This document shows positions 1 through 8,318 of a stretch of DNA of 34,465 bases, one piece after another (within the stretch, counting starts at the first letter, position 1; every line of letters begins with the position of its first letter). Location: positions 1-34,465 of the forward strand of contig JARLFY010000039.1 of the NCBI GenBank assembly GCA_031296325.1. Reading direction: 5' to 3'. A program made the position numbers and the translations under genes. Below the pieces are notes generated by a model. That model was given only the letters and a program-made list of their open reading frames with translations. It was not told where the DNA came from and made no database searches. The DNA is from Acidobacteriaceae bacterium (GTDB lineage: Bacteria; Acidobacteriota; Terriglobia; Terriglobales; Acidobacteriaceae).

Positions 1-43
1 ATGAATGTGAAAAAAAATGCTTGTTGCGTGGGAAATAATTTTC

Positions 44-320
44 CTAGGCGGTATCGACATATATTCGAATACAGCGTTTTTATCCGCAGCAGAGCTATAG
101 GGCGGGCCTTCAGCCCTTGGTCCATTCGCTGGGCGTCTACCTAGACCTTCGGTCTGGGCTGGTATGGGACGGGCCTTTGGCCCTTGCCAGACAACGGCGA
201 GGCAACAGCAAAAGCAGATTCCCTTCGAGGATGACAAATAAAAAACAAGCAACGGCAAAGGCTGAAATATCAGTAGAAACGCTCTTTTGCAGATACGTTA
301 TATATGTCGATATGGCCTAG
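44..320. repeat. CTAG-bounded inverted-repeat element 1 (MITE-like)
   Basis: The ends are imperfect inverted repeats. The left end (44-64) and the reverse complement of the right end (about 300-320) both read CTAGGC, two variable bases, then TATCGACATATAT. The interior carries three small hairpins (GGGC-CTTCA-GCCC at 104-116, AGACC-TTC-GGTCT at 143-155, GGGCC-TTT-GGCCC at 171-183) and a degenerate copy (210-238) of a dispersed repeat ending in GGATGACAA. No coding capacity is evident. The right-hand CTAG contains the TAG stop of the leftward gene that ends here. The related element at 5713-5901 has the same ends but a different length, which suggests a mobilised non-autonomous element. That is inference, since no transposase is present. 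Bases 1-43 hold nothing recognisable. Confidence 0.65.
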
Positions 321-2056
321 AACTTAAACGACAGACCAGCCTGAATCGTTCGTGGAGACTCGGCCAGAAACAGCGTTCGCCCGTCGGCGGAGAGGAACGG
401 TCGATAGCCCTCCGCCAGCAGGTTTGTCACGTCTACCGTGGCCTCGATTCCCGGCGGAAGTCGATCTCCCCAGCGCACGGCCTGCCGCAGATAGATGCAC
501 AGGTAGCCCTGATCGCTGAGAGCCTCGTATGGCGCGACCGCTGTCATCATCTGCTGCGGCTGCCAGCGATAGGATGCGCGCAACATCGTTCCAGTGCGCT
601 CGTCGCGGCCCTGTAGCGCGATCGTTGCCGCCTGTGACGGCTCGCTGTGCATCCCCGAAGTGAGTTCGGACAACCCTGTACCTGTACTGCGACTCGTCAT
701 TGCCGCGCCGCTCTGATACTCCAGTTCAGCCCATAGACTTGCAGTCAGCGGCTCGGAGAGCCTCAGGCTCAGGCCATTGGCGGTATATCCCGCGCTCAGA
801 AAACGGAAGCTGCCGGTCGTCGTGTCCACCACGACGCTGCCTGCACTGCTGTCTGCGGCCAACTCTTCCGCACCCGTTGCTCCACCGCCAGAGATGGTCG
901 AATTACTGATCGAATCGTGGTACACCGCAGCCTCAATCAGCCCGCCTCGGACCTTTCGGCTTAGCGCAATCTCTTGATGCTTGCCGCGCTCGGTGCGCAA
1001 TACTCCGCCGCTGATCGCCGCCACGGGCAACTTCGCGGCAATCGAATCCAGACCGTCGAATCCCTGTAGGTCGCGCGCGGTCGCCAGTCTGTAGCGTACT
1101 GCCCAGACCTCTCCGGGGCGCACGGTCACACGCAGAAAGGGCTGTCCCGTCAGAGCCGTGCCCGTGGTGTGGATCGCGTAGATTGTGCCTCCCGCCTCCA
1201 TCTCCACGGCGTCGCCCAGGGGGATTCTCTCCGCGCTGGCCATGCGCAGAACCTGTAGCCCCGCGACCTCTCCGCCGCTGTCTGCGCTCACCATCTCAGG
1301 ATGCGAGGCATAGCTCACCACCACGCGCGACTCGCCCGCCAGACCGGTTCGTCGTTCAAATCCTGCACTGATCTCCGTTGCAGGCCCAGCGCCCAGACCG
1401 GTGTCGCCCCCCGCAACCTCGGCCCGCAGCATTGCGATGGATCCATCACTTGCCGCTCGATCCAGCGCGACTACGCTGCCAACTCCGCCCTCGCCAAAGC
1501 CACCTCCGTCCGAGACAGAGCCTCGCGCCTGTAGGGAAGACGTGCGCGAACCTTCCTGCGCATTCGACGACAGCAGAACCACGTCTCCCAACACTCGTAG
1601 AATTGGGCGATTTGCCGCCGAACGCAGCGTCCAGGTCCAGTCGTCTCCCGGCTCATCCGGTCTGCGTCGCTCGACCGGCAGCCAGGTCGTCGGATCCGAC
1701 AGCATCCCCATCGTCAGGTTGACGGTCGCTCGCATTCCAGTTGAAAGTCGAAGATTGTTTCGCAGCGAGGGAACAAACAGCGCGGCGGACGCGCGCACCT
1801 GATACTTACCCGGACGAAGATTGGCAATTCGGTACTGCCCATAGAGGTCGGTGAACGCCGTTCCAACACACTGCGAGCCGACGCTCAACACCTCGACCAG
1901 CGCGCCCATCTGTGCCACGCCCTGCGTGTCGCGCACCACGCCGGAGACCGTCGCCGTCGTAGCGGCGGCACACACCGCCGTCGTCAGCGGCAGAAGCAGC
2001 GCGCCGAGCCAGAGCCCCATCCCGAATCGTGTCCATCTACCTTGCACAGTCGGCAT
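317..2056 (-). CDS. Outer-membrane beta-barrel-like protein with N-terminal carboxypeptidase-regulatory-like domain
   Basis: The chosen start (2056) gives a protein of about 579 residues opening with a signal peptide: a short basic stretch, then a hydrophobic run ending near CAAATTA. The frame is open to 2230, so TTG/ATG starts at 2140, 2182 or 2230 are possible, but they would bury the signal peptide. Residues of about 35-115 resemble a carboxypeptidase-regulatory-like beta-sandwich (SGVVRDTQG, GQYRIANLRPGKYQVRA). The rest is rich in alternating beta-strand sequence and ends in GLSFKF, with the C-terminal Phe typical of outer-membrane barrels. Oar-like TonB-dependent receptors of Acidobacteria share this N-terminal domain but usually exceed 1000 residues, and I see no clear plug domain or TonB box here. 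It lies downstream of the GWxTD gene and is probably co-transcribed with it. The stop TAG is embedded in the end of the neighbouring repeat element. Substrate unknown. Confidence 0.75.
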   Translation of the reverse strand: MPTVQGRWTRFGMGLWLGALLLPLTTAVCAAATTATVSGVVRDTQGVAQMGALVEVLSVGSQCVGTAFTDLYGQYRIANLRPGKYQVRASAALFVPSLRNNLRLSTGMRATVNLTMGMLSDPTTWLPVERRRPDEPGDDWTWTLRSAANRPILRVLGDVVLLSSNAQEGSRTSSLQARGSVSDGGGFGEGGVGSVVALDRAASDGSIAMLRAEVAGGDTGLGAGPATEISAGFERRTGLAGESRVVVSYASHPEMVSADSGGEVAGLQVLRMASAERIPLGDAVEMEAGGTIYAIHTTGTALTGQPFLRVTVRPGEVWAVRYRLATARDLQGFDGLDSIAAKLPVAAISGGVLRTERGKHQEIALSRKVRGGLIEAAVYHDSISNSTISGGGATGAEELAADSSAGSVVVDTTTGSFRFLSAGYTANGLSLRLSEPLTASLWAELEYQSGAAMTSRSTGTGLSELTSGMHSEPSQAATIALQGRDERTGTMLRASYRWQPQQMMTAVAPYEALSDQGYLCIYLRQAVRWGDRLPPGIEATVDVTNLLAEGYRPFLSADGRTLFLAESPRTIQAGLSFKF

Positions 2057-2251
2057 CACCCTGTGCGTCGACGGCCTTCTCCCAAGTGACGGGCCGGAAA
2101 AAGTGGCCCGTCTGGACTCTCTGCGCCAAGGATCGATCATCGCAATCCAATCCGCGTAATCGTCTCCTTGTTGACTGCGCATTCGCCCTAATCTTACTTC
2201 AGCCGAGCGCTGTAGACTCCCGCGCTTCAACCTTGCTTCGTCCGAGCAATC

Positions 2252-4003
2252 TTACTCCACGGAGAACTTCGCAGACTCCTCGGTCTCCTGCTTGGTAACT
2301 GCATCGTTGATCTTGATTTTCAACTGATACTGTCCCGGATCCAATCTTGCCAGAGGAAGACTCTTTGCCAGCGTCAACTGATCCGCATTCGGATTCAACT
2401 TATTGGATGACTCCTGCGTGTCCAGCACAGGCTTGTTCGTCGCCAAGTTCAAAATCTGGTAGTTGATTGTTGCGCTGTTCTGCTTGCTCTTCTCATCGAT
2501 TCCCAGATTGTAGACCTGCATCCAGAAGTTCAGGCTCTGCGCCCGGCTGAACTTCGCCGGAGCAGACACGGCTCCGTTGACGGCGACTCGCGGACGAATC
2601 CGCGTATTGCCGATGACGAAGTTTCCTCCGCCGATCTCCTTCGATGGAACGCGTTCCATCTGGTCGGCCAGAATCAGCGAAGAGTGCGCCAGTGTGTCGT
2701 CGTCGAACTTCGGCACGTTGATGCTGCGCGTCCACCGTCCGATGTGGTCTGGATTGTTCACGTCCTTGATGACGATGTCGATCTTGTACAGCCCGGGACG
2801 CAGCGGCAAAGCCTTCCAGTAGACCGACGCAGCCTTCTGCTTGGCGTCCAGTAGTTCGCTCGGAGTGCTCACTTCGACGGTGTCCTCAAACGTCCCGTTG
2901 GGCACGATCTTGTGCGTCATGTTCGACACGCGACCCAGAATGTTCACCTTACCCACCGACACGCCGTCCTTGGTGTTGAAGGTGATGTCGGAGTTGTGAA
3001 CCTGAATTGTGATCGGCACGATCACCGTGTCGTTGGTCACCTTCACGTAGTCCGAGCGCACGTCGAAGAGGAACGGCGGTCCGGTTAGAATCTTGGAGTC
3101 CGCCATGAACTCCATCATGTCCTGAAACTTGATTACAGGCGGCGCCATGATCTTGGCCGACAATTCCAGCCGGTCGAACTGCTTGTTCTGCTGTTGCTGC
3201 TGAAATCCGGCATCGCCGCCCAACTGCTCGATTCCGCCCTGCGACCGATCCTTCTTCTCCGACTGTCCGTTCTCTTCGGACTGCGTCAATCCGGCGTTGG
3301 GAGTATTTTTGAGTGCGTCCTTCTCCCCGCGATCAATGGTGTAGTGGTAGTCGCCGCACTGGCAGGTATCCACAAACTCCAGATCGATGTTGTCGCCGAT
3401 GCCCTCGATATATCGGTAGTGCCACACCTCGAAGGGGAAGGCCGCCGTGCTTCCGCCGCCCTCATCCTGTGGCCGCTGATACTCGCCGCCGCTGGGATGG
3501 GAATCGATGTCGTCCGGCTTGCCGTAGGCGATGTAGATGTGTCCGCGATCGGTCATCCATCCCGGCTTGCCCGCCGCGAAGTGCTCGTTGGCGTAGGCGA
3601 TGCGCGCATAGATCTCGTCGCGATACTCGTTCTCCGGCGAGTCGGGGCTGGGATTGCGCCGCTGCCAGAAGTTCTCGATGAACTGCTCTCGCTCCTCATC
3701 GTTGGTCAGGTGCTTGAAGGCCTGCAACTCGGTGTCGGTGATGATCCAGCGCACATCCTGATCGAGCCAGGTCTTGAAGTCGCCGCGCAGCTCCTGCTTT
3801 AGATCCTTCTGCTGCTGGACGCGTTCCTTGTCGGTCAGCCGACGCTTCAGCGGATTCGGTTTCTCCACCACGGGCGGAGTCTGCGTCACGCCATCGACCG
3901 CAGTCTTGCCAGCCGGAGTCGCCTGCTGCTCCTGCGCGGAACCCCACCCCGCCAACATCGGAGACAACATCACGCCCAGAACCATTCCACCCAGTAATTT
4001 CAT
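2252..4003 (-). CDS. GWxTD domain-containing protein
   Basis: A 583-residue secreted protein. A signal peptide covers about residues 1-23 (hydrophobic run, then GSAQ). The defining motif GWMTDRG begins at residue 148 and is followed by IYIAYGKPDDID, the core of the GWxTD domain common in Acidobacteria and relatives. A conserved region before it (VRWIITDTELQAF, then an FWQRRNP motif) is also typical. A glutamine run lies near the middle. The C-terminal half (about 290-583) looks like beta-sandwich modules that may bind partners. The molecular function of the family is unknown; an envelope role is inferred from the export signal. An AGGAG lies about 13 bases before the ATG. It probably forms a two-gene unit with the outer-membrane protein downstream. 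Confidence 0.85.
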   Translation of the reverse strand: MKLLGGMVLGVMLSPMLAGWGSAQEQQATPAGKTAVDGVTQTPPVVEKPNPLKRRLTDKERVQQQKDLKQELRGDFKTWLDQDVRWIITDTELQAFKHLTNDEEREQFIENFWQRRNPSPDSPENEYRDEIYARIAYANEHFAAGKPGWMTDRGHIYIAYGKPDDIDSHPSGGEYQRPQDEGGGSTAAFPFEVWHYRYIEGIGDNIDLEFVDTCQCGDYHYTIDRGEKDALKNTPNAGLTQSEENGQSEKKDRSQGGIEQLGGDAGFQQQQQNKQFDRLELSAKIMAPPVIKFQDMMEFMADSKILTGPPFLFDVRSDYVKVTNDTVIVPITIQVHNSDITFNTKDGVSVGKVNILGRVSNMTHKIVPNGTFEDTVEVSTPSELLDAKQKAASVYWKALPLRPGLYKIDIVIKDVNNPDHIGRWTRSINVPKFDDDTLAHSSLILADQMERVPSKEIGGGNFVIGNTRIRPRVAVNGAVSAPAKFSRAQSLNFWMQVYNLGIDEKSKQNSATINYQILNLATNKPVLDTQESSNKLNPNADQLTLAKSLPLARLDPGQYQLKIKINDAVTKQETEESAKFSVE

Positions 4004-4315
4004 AAGCCCGCAACACTCCTGTTTCCGCTCTATCTGCCGCAGGATCTACCCTGGGATCTTTATTGCAGAACTCTCTCTGTACTCTTTTCCGGCCTATTGC
4101 CCCGTCGAAGGATGCAGAGACGATTCCACGCTTCATTGTAGTGCGCCCAATGCACAGTGACAAGCCGCCGCGCCACCCTATCCTGTATCATCATCAACAA
4201 AGAGAACGCGTGCAAAATATCCGCAGCTATATGTAGAAGGCGGAATGGAACCAACTCCTGCGTTTCCGCGTACAACGTAACAGGGCCATACCAAACCAGC
4301 ATCAAGAAAGCCTGC

Positions 4316-5716
4316 ATGAGCACGAAGAAGATTGTAGCCATCGTCGTCATCGTCCTGATTCTGGCGGGAATCATCGCCGGCGTCGTTCTGTACCGCCAGT
4401 CGAAGATCGTCAAGGTCGCCACCGGCAAGGTTGTGCGCGAGAACCTGATTTCGGAGGTCAGCGGCACCGGCCAGATCAAGCCCAAGACCTACGTCAATAT
4501 TGGCGCAACCTCCTTCGGGCGCATCACCCATCTCTATGTCAAGGAGGGGGATCGCGTCCACAAGGGCGACATTCTGGCCCGTGTCGAGAGCGTTCAGCCC
4601 GAGGCCACCGTCGCCGCCCAGCAGGCCGCCATCGCCAGTTCGCGCACCGACATTGCGTCGTATGTCGCCGCCGAGAACACCGCTCAGGCCAACATCGCCG
4701 AGGCCAAGGCCGATCTTGAGCAGAAGAAGTTCGACTATGATCGCTCTCTGGCTCTCTACAACGCCAAACTCATCGCCAAGCAGGACTTCGACGCCAAGAA
4801 GGCCGCCTACGATATGTCGAACGCGACCCTCGCCCAGCGCGAAGCCGCGCTCGCACAGGCCCGCGCGCAGACCGCCAGCCAGCGCGCCCATCTCGATCAG
4901 GCCGTTGCCAGCCAGCGTTCCAACTTCGACGCTCTCGACAAGACCATCAGTCGCGCGCCGTTTGACGGACTGGTTACCAATGTCCCCGTCCGCGAGGGAG
5001 AGACCGTCGTCGTCGGAATCCAGAACGCCGAGGGATCGACCCTGATGACCCTCGCCGACATGTCCATCATTACCGCCGAGGTCAAGGTCGATGAGACTGA
5101 CATCGTCAACATTCGTATGGGCCAAGTCGCCAACATTACCGTAGACGCTCTGCCCGGACGCACCTTCAAAGGCCACGTCACCGAGGTCGGCGATCAGGCG
5201 CTACTGCGTACCACCGGCATCGCCACCTCGCAGTCCACCACCGGAACCGAGGAGGCCAAGGACTTCAAGGTCGTCGTCACTCTCGACCAAGGTCCCGACG
5301 CGCATCTCGAAGAGCTTCGCCCCGGCCTCTCCACCACCGCCAAGATCACCGTGGCCGAGCGGCCCAACGCTCTCACTCTTCCCATTCAGGCGCTGGTCCA
5401 GCGCGATCCCGATCTGGAAAAGATCTTCTCCGCCCACGACGGCAAGCCCAGCGATGCCGACTCTTCCGCAAAATCTGCGCCCATTCAGGGCGTCTATCTG
5501 CTGACCGGCGATGGAGGAAAGCTCCACCCCACCTTCGTCCCCGTCACTACCGGAGTCACCGGAACCACGGATATTGAAGTCCTCTCCGGCCTGAAGCCGG
5601 GCGACGAGATCGTCGTGGGCCGCTATCAGGTTCTGCGCGCCCTGCACAGCGGAAGCCCGGTCAAACGCGACAACTCCACACCAGTTACCACTTCCGACGA
5701 CGAGGATAAATCCTAG
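4316..5716 (+). CDS. Efflux periplasmic adaptor subunit (HlyD/MacA/RND membrane-fusion family)
   Basis: A 466-residue membrane-fusion protein. One N-terminal transmembrane anchor (about residues 6-26) follows MSTKK. The first half of a lipoyl-like domain (about 50-95, GRITHLYVKEGDRVHKGD) precedes an Ala/Gln-rich alpha-helical hairpin (about 95-205), which is followed by the second lipoyl half (SRAPFDGLVTNVPVREGE), a beta-barrel domain (about 250-345) and a membrane-proximal domain. Such adaptors link an inner-membrane ABC or RND pump to an outer-membrane TolC-like duct. No pump or duct gene is adjacent, so the partner is unknown. The frame is open upstream to 4157, but the Met at 4316 directly precedes the anchor and has an AAGAAAG stretch ahead of it. 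The TAG stop coincides with the CTAG boundary of the following repeat element. Confidence 0.85.
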   Translation: MSTKKIVAIVVIVLILAGIIAGVVLYRQSKIVKVATGKVVRENLISEVSGTGQIKPKTYVNIGATSFGRITHLYVKEGDRVHKGDILARVESVQPEATVAAQQAAIASSRTDIASYVAAENTAQANIAEAKADLEQKKFDYDRSLALYNAKLIAKQDFDAKKAAYDMSNATLAQREAALAQARAQTASQRAHLDQAVASQRSNFDALDKTISRAPFDGLVTNVPVREGETVVVGIQNAEGSTLMTLADMSIITAEVKVDETDIVNIRMGQVANITVDALPGRTFKGHVTEVGDQALLRTTGIATSQSTTGTEEAKDFKVVVTLDQGPDAHLEELRPGLSTTAKITVAERPNALTLPIQALVQRDPDLEKIFSAHDGKPSDADSSAKSAPIQGVYLLTGDGGKLHPTFVPVTTGVTGTTDIEVLSGLKPGDEIVVGRYQVLRALHSGSPVKRDNSTPVTTSDDEDKS

Positions 5717-5901
5717 GCTGTATCGACATATAAATTTTGGCAACGTTCTCTGAGATTGGCCCGTGTGTGGGCTGTCCGACGAAAGGCAACCGCAGATCCT
5801 TCGACTCCGCAGGTGCAAAATGCTGCACCTGCTCCGCTCAGGATGACAATTCTTTTGTTTATTAAGTGTTTGTTGGTCGCTTATATGTCGATACGCACTA
5901 G
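5713..5901. repeat. CTAG-bounded inverted-repeat element 2 (MITE-like)
   Basis: The left end (from 5713) reads CTAGGCTGTATCGACATATAA. The right end (about 5880-5901), reverse-complemented, reads CTAGTGCGTATCGACATATAA, so the terminal repeats match at all but three positions. The interior holds a perfect 9-bp hairpin (GCAGGTGCA at 5809-5817 with TGCACCTGC at 5824-5832) and a degenerate dispersed-repeat copy ending in GGATGACAA. The left CTAG supplies the stop codon of the preceding adaptor gene. It has the same end architecture as the element at 44-320. No protein is encoded. It could also act as a transcription terminator through cruciform or hairpin formation. Confidence 0.65.
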
Positions 5902-5916
5902 GCTGTATCGACACGT
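5898..5916. repeat. Solo terminal repeat of the CTAG element family
   Basis: Immediately at the right end of element 2, and sharing its CTAG, a direct copy of the left terminus appears (CTAGGCTGTATCGACA, identical to 5713-5728). It then diverges. No matching inverted partner is visible before the next gene, so this looks like a remnant of a third, mostly decayed, element or of a tandem insertion. Confidence 0.5.
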
Positions 5917-5975
5917 AGGATGGAATCTATCGTCGCGACTCTTCCTGCGCATGAAAGGAAGTGGTCGGCAGGACT

Positions 5976-6635
5976 ATGATGGGAGCCGTGCCTTCGCAGA
6001 CGCAGTATCGGTTGGGAGATATTCTGGCCAACGCCATTACTCATGGCGTGGGAGCGGTTCTTGCGCTGGTCGGAGCGGCGTACCTCATCGTCCGTGCAGG
6101 CCACGGCAGTGCCTGGCTGATCGTCAGTTGCAGTATCTACGCGGCCTCGCTCCTGCTGGTCTATCTTTGCTCAACGCTCTACCACTCGCTGGTGCGAACG
6201 CGCGCGCGGCACGTTTTTCTGGTGCTTGACCACGCGGCGATCTACCTGTTGATTGCAGGAACCTACACGCCCTTCATGCTGGTCTCGATGCGCTCTCGAT
6301 TGGGCTGGACTCTGCTCGGCGTAGTGTGGACTCTGGCGGTCGCAGGAGTGATCTTCAAGAGCTTCGCCGTTGGGAGGTTTCCCGCAGCCTCGGCGACGGT
6401 CTATTTGCTGATGGGCTGGTGCATCATCTTCGGCATACGTCCGCTGCTGGCCGCAATCTCGTCGCATGGCATGATGTGGCTCGGCGCGGGAGGCATCGCC
6501 TATACGCTGGGAATCGTCTTCTTCGCCAACGATCGGCTGCACTTCTTCCATGCCCTCTGGCACCTGTTTGTTCTGGCCGGAAGCCTTGCTCATTACTTTG
6601 CGATTCTCTTTTACGTGGTTCCGTCAGGTTCTTGA
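5976..6635 (+). CDS. trhA: Hemolysin III / TrhA (YqfA) family membrane protein
   Basis: About 219 residues with seven predicted hydrophobic segments, matching the Hly-III/PAQR-like fold. Family signatures are visible: STLYHS followed by LDHAAIYLLIAGTYTPF in the first half, and FHALWHLFVLAGSLAHYF near the C-terminus. These provide the His and Asp residues thought to bind zinc in this superfamily. Bacterial members are linked to membrane-lipid homeostasis; the hemolysin label is historical. The frame is open to a GTG at 5961. The tandem ATGs at 5976/5979 fit the usual N-terminus better (short tail, then GDILANAITHGVG). It lies just downstream of repeat element 2 and 36 bases before the prenyl synthase gene, so the two may be co-transcribed. 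Confidence 0.87.
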   Translation: MMGAVPSQTQYRLGDILANAITHGVGAVLALVGAAYLIVRAGHGSAWLIVSCSIYAASLLLVYLCSTLYHSLVRTRARHVFLVLDHAAIYLLIAGTYTPFMLVSMRSRLGWTLLGVVWTLAVAGVIFKSFAVGRFPAASATVYLLMGWCIIFGIRPLLAAISSHGMMWLGAGGIAYTLGIVFFANDRLHFFHALWHLFVLAGSLAHYFAILFYVVPSGS

Positions 6636-6671
6636 GGCCGAAAGCGCTTCCTCCTGTTACTCTAGATAGCA

Positions 6672-7661
6672 GTGAGCGCCCTTTCCATTGCGACCGCAAA
6701 AGAGGTCTTCGACCTGCTCCGCGACGATCTCGCCGCGATTGAGCAGGAGTTTACCCGTCAATCCGCGTCTGAAGTCGAGGTCATCACCGACATTGCGCAG
6801 TATCTGATGGCGGGCGGGGGCAAACGCATTCGTCCGTTGCTGCTTCTGCTCTCGTCGAAGGCTCTGGGCTGCACCAGCCAATCGCGCATCCGTCTGGGCG
6901 CGGTGGTCGAGATGCTGCATACTGCGACGCTGGTCCACGACGACATCATCGACGAGGCCGACACGCGGCGCGGTCGTCCCTCGTCAAACACCACATGGGG
7001 CAACGCCAAGTGTGTTCTGGCGGGAGACTGGCTCTACATGCAGTCGTTCTCGACCGCTCTGGAAGAGCGCAACTTCCGCGTGCTGGAGCTGCTTATCTCG
7101 CTGACTCAGCAGATGGTTGAGGGCGAGTTGCTACAGATGCAGAAGCTCGGCCACCTCATCAACGAGGAAGAATACTTCGACCTGATCTTCCGCAAGACCG
7201 CCTGCCTGTTCAGCGTCTCCATGCAACTTGGCGCGGCGATTACCGGCGTCAGCGACGAGACCGAAGCCAAACTCGGAGAGTATGGACGCAACCTCGGCCT
7301 CGCCTTCCAGATCGTCGACGACGTACTCGACCTGACCACCACCGAGAGCATTCTGGGCAAGCCCGTAGCCAGCGATCTGCGCGAGGGCAAGGCGACGCTG
7401 GCCGTCATTCATGCGCTCGAACGCGGTACCGGAGCCGAACGCGAGGCGATCCGCATGGTTCTGGCCGACCGCAGCTTCGCCAACATCTCTCACCCGGAGA
7501 TTCTGGAGATTCTGGAGCATCACGGCTCCATCGCCTACGCCATGGATACGGCCTGCGCCTACGCCGAGGCGGCGCGCCTCTCCATCGCCGACCTGCCCCA
7601 CACCGAGGCCAAACGCGCCCTGCTCTGGGTTCCCGGTTTCGTCACCAGCCGCGACCGTTAG
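6672..7661 (+). CDS. Long-chain trans-polyprenyl diphosphate synthase (IspB/HepT-like)
   Basis: A 329-residue all-alpha isoprenyl transferase that condenses isopentenyl diphosphate with an allylic diphosphate to make the side chain of respiratory quinones. The first aspartate-rich motif DDIIDEADTRRG is at about residues 90-101 and the second, DDVLD, at about 216-220. GGKRIRP (about 49-55) and the Lys/Gln positions around FQIVDD also fit. The residues upstream of the first motif (MLHTATLVHD, with no Tyr or Phe at the gate) suggest a long-chain product, probably octaprenyl or similar, but the length cannot be fixed from sequence alone. The start is GTG with no strong ribosome-binding site. Other quinone genes are not in the window. 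Confidence 0.9.
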   Translation: MSALSIATAKEVFDLLRDDLAAIEQEFTRQSASEVEVITDIAQYLMAGGGKRIRPLLLLLSSKALGCTSQSRIRLGAVVEMLHTATLVHDDIIDEADTRRGRPSSNTTWGNAKCVLAGDWLYMQSFSTALEERNFRVLELLISLTQQMVEGELLQMQKLGHLINEEEYFDLIFRKTACLFSVSMQLGAAITGVSDETEAKLGEYGRNLGLAFQIVDDVLDLTTTESILGKPVASDLREGKATLAVIHALERGTGAEREAIRMVLADRSFANISHPEILEILEHHGSIAYAMDTACAYAEAARLSIADLPHTEAKRALLWVPGFVTSRDR

Positions 7662-7704
7662 TCCCACGGGATGACATCGACAGCAGTTCTGATTGAGATA
7701 AGAA

Positions 7705-8015
7705 CCGACCACGGATAAACGCGGATAAACACGGATTTAGAGAATTTCTCGAATTACTTCAGAGGCTTGGAATAATTGTCATTCTGACCCTCGAATGGAG
7801 TGAAGGGGAAGAATCCCCGCATTTTGCTCGCAGGGTCATGGTCTACACCGCTGGGGAGATGCTCTAGTGGTGTAGACCGTCGCATAGCGAGCAAAAGCAG
7901 ATTCCTCCGCTTCGCTGCGGAATGACAAGCAAATTGGTCTATAGCAATTAGAGAAATGCGCTCAGGCAGAACGGTCTTGTTTTATCCGTGAAGATCCGTG
8001 TTGATCCGTGGTCGG
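7705..8015. repeat. Large nested palindromic element
   Basis: The outer arms, 7705-7736 and 7984-8015, are 32-base inverted repeats matching at 27 positions. Each is built from three CACGGAT-like units, beginning CCGACCACGGAT. Inside are further inverted pairs: TGTCATTCTG near 7778 against GGAATGACAA near 7919; TTTTGCTCGC at 7822-7831 against GCGAGCAAAA at 7887-7896; and GGTCTACACC at 7840-7849 against GGTGTAGACC at 7869-7878. The whole 311 bases could fold as one long hairpin or cruciform. The right half contains a full copy of the dispersed repeat also found at 17752 and 21846. No gene is visible in the 410-base gap it occupies between the prenyl synthase and thiS. Confidence 0.75.
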
Positions 8016-8071
8016 CCTTTGTTTTTCGTGATAATCGAAGCGCCTGATGCAGAACTGATATTCTATGGTTC

Positions 8072-8296
8072 ATGTCCTTTATGCTCGTAATCAACGGTCA
8101 GAATCGCAGCTTCGAGAAGCTGACCTCCTCGTCCTCGCTTGCCCATTTGATCGCAGAGATGAACCTGAAGGGCGACCGCATTGCGGTAGAGCTCAATGGC
8201 GCAATCATTCAGCGGGATCGCTGGAACGACACGTCTATCGCCTCAGGGGATCGGCTGGAGGTCGTTCACTTCGTCGGCGGCGGGCTGTCCATCTAA
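8072..8296 (+). CDS. thiS: Sulfur carrier protein ThiS, with a C-terminal extension
   Basis: A small ubiquitin-like protein (74 residues; 71 if ATG 8081 is used, which gives the usual MLVINGQ start). ThiS carries sulfur as a C-terminal thiocarboxylate for synthesis of the thiazole half of thiamine. The beta-grasp pattern is clear: INGQNRSF, SLAHLIAEMNL, DRIAVELNGAII, then GDRLEVVHFVGGG. The normal family ends in a free Gly-Gly that is adenylated by ThiF. Here LSI follows the glycines, so the tail may need trimming first. No Shine-Dalgarno is evident before either ATG, so translation may be leaderless. Other thiamine genes are not in the window. It converges on the amidotransferase gene. Confidence 0.82.
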   Translation: MSFMLVINGQNRSFEKLTSSSSLAHLIAEMNLKGDRIAVELNGAIIQRDRWNDTSIASGDRLEVVHFVGGGLSI

Positions 8297-8318
8297 AAGA
8301 CGGCGCAGGGCCTCTCTC

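Noticed and set aside
3194-3802. 202-codon hydrophobic open frame antisense to the GWxTD gene
   Set aside because: It appears membrane-like only because it mirrors charged codons of the real gene; no ribosome-binding site and no family resemblance.
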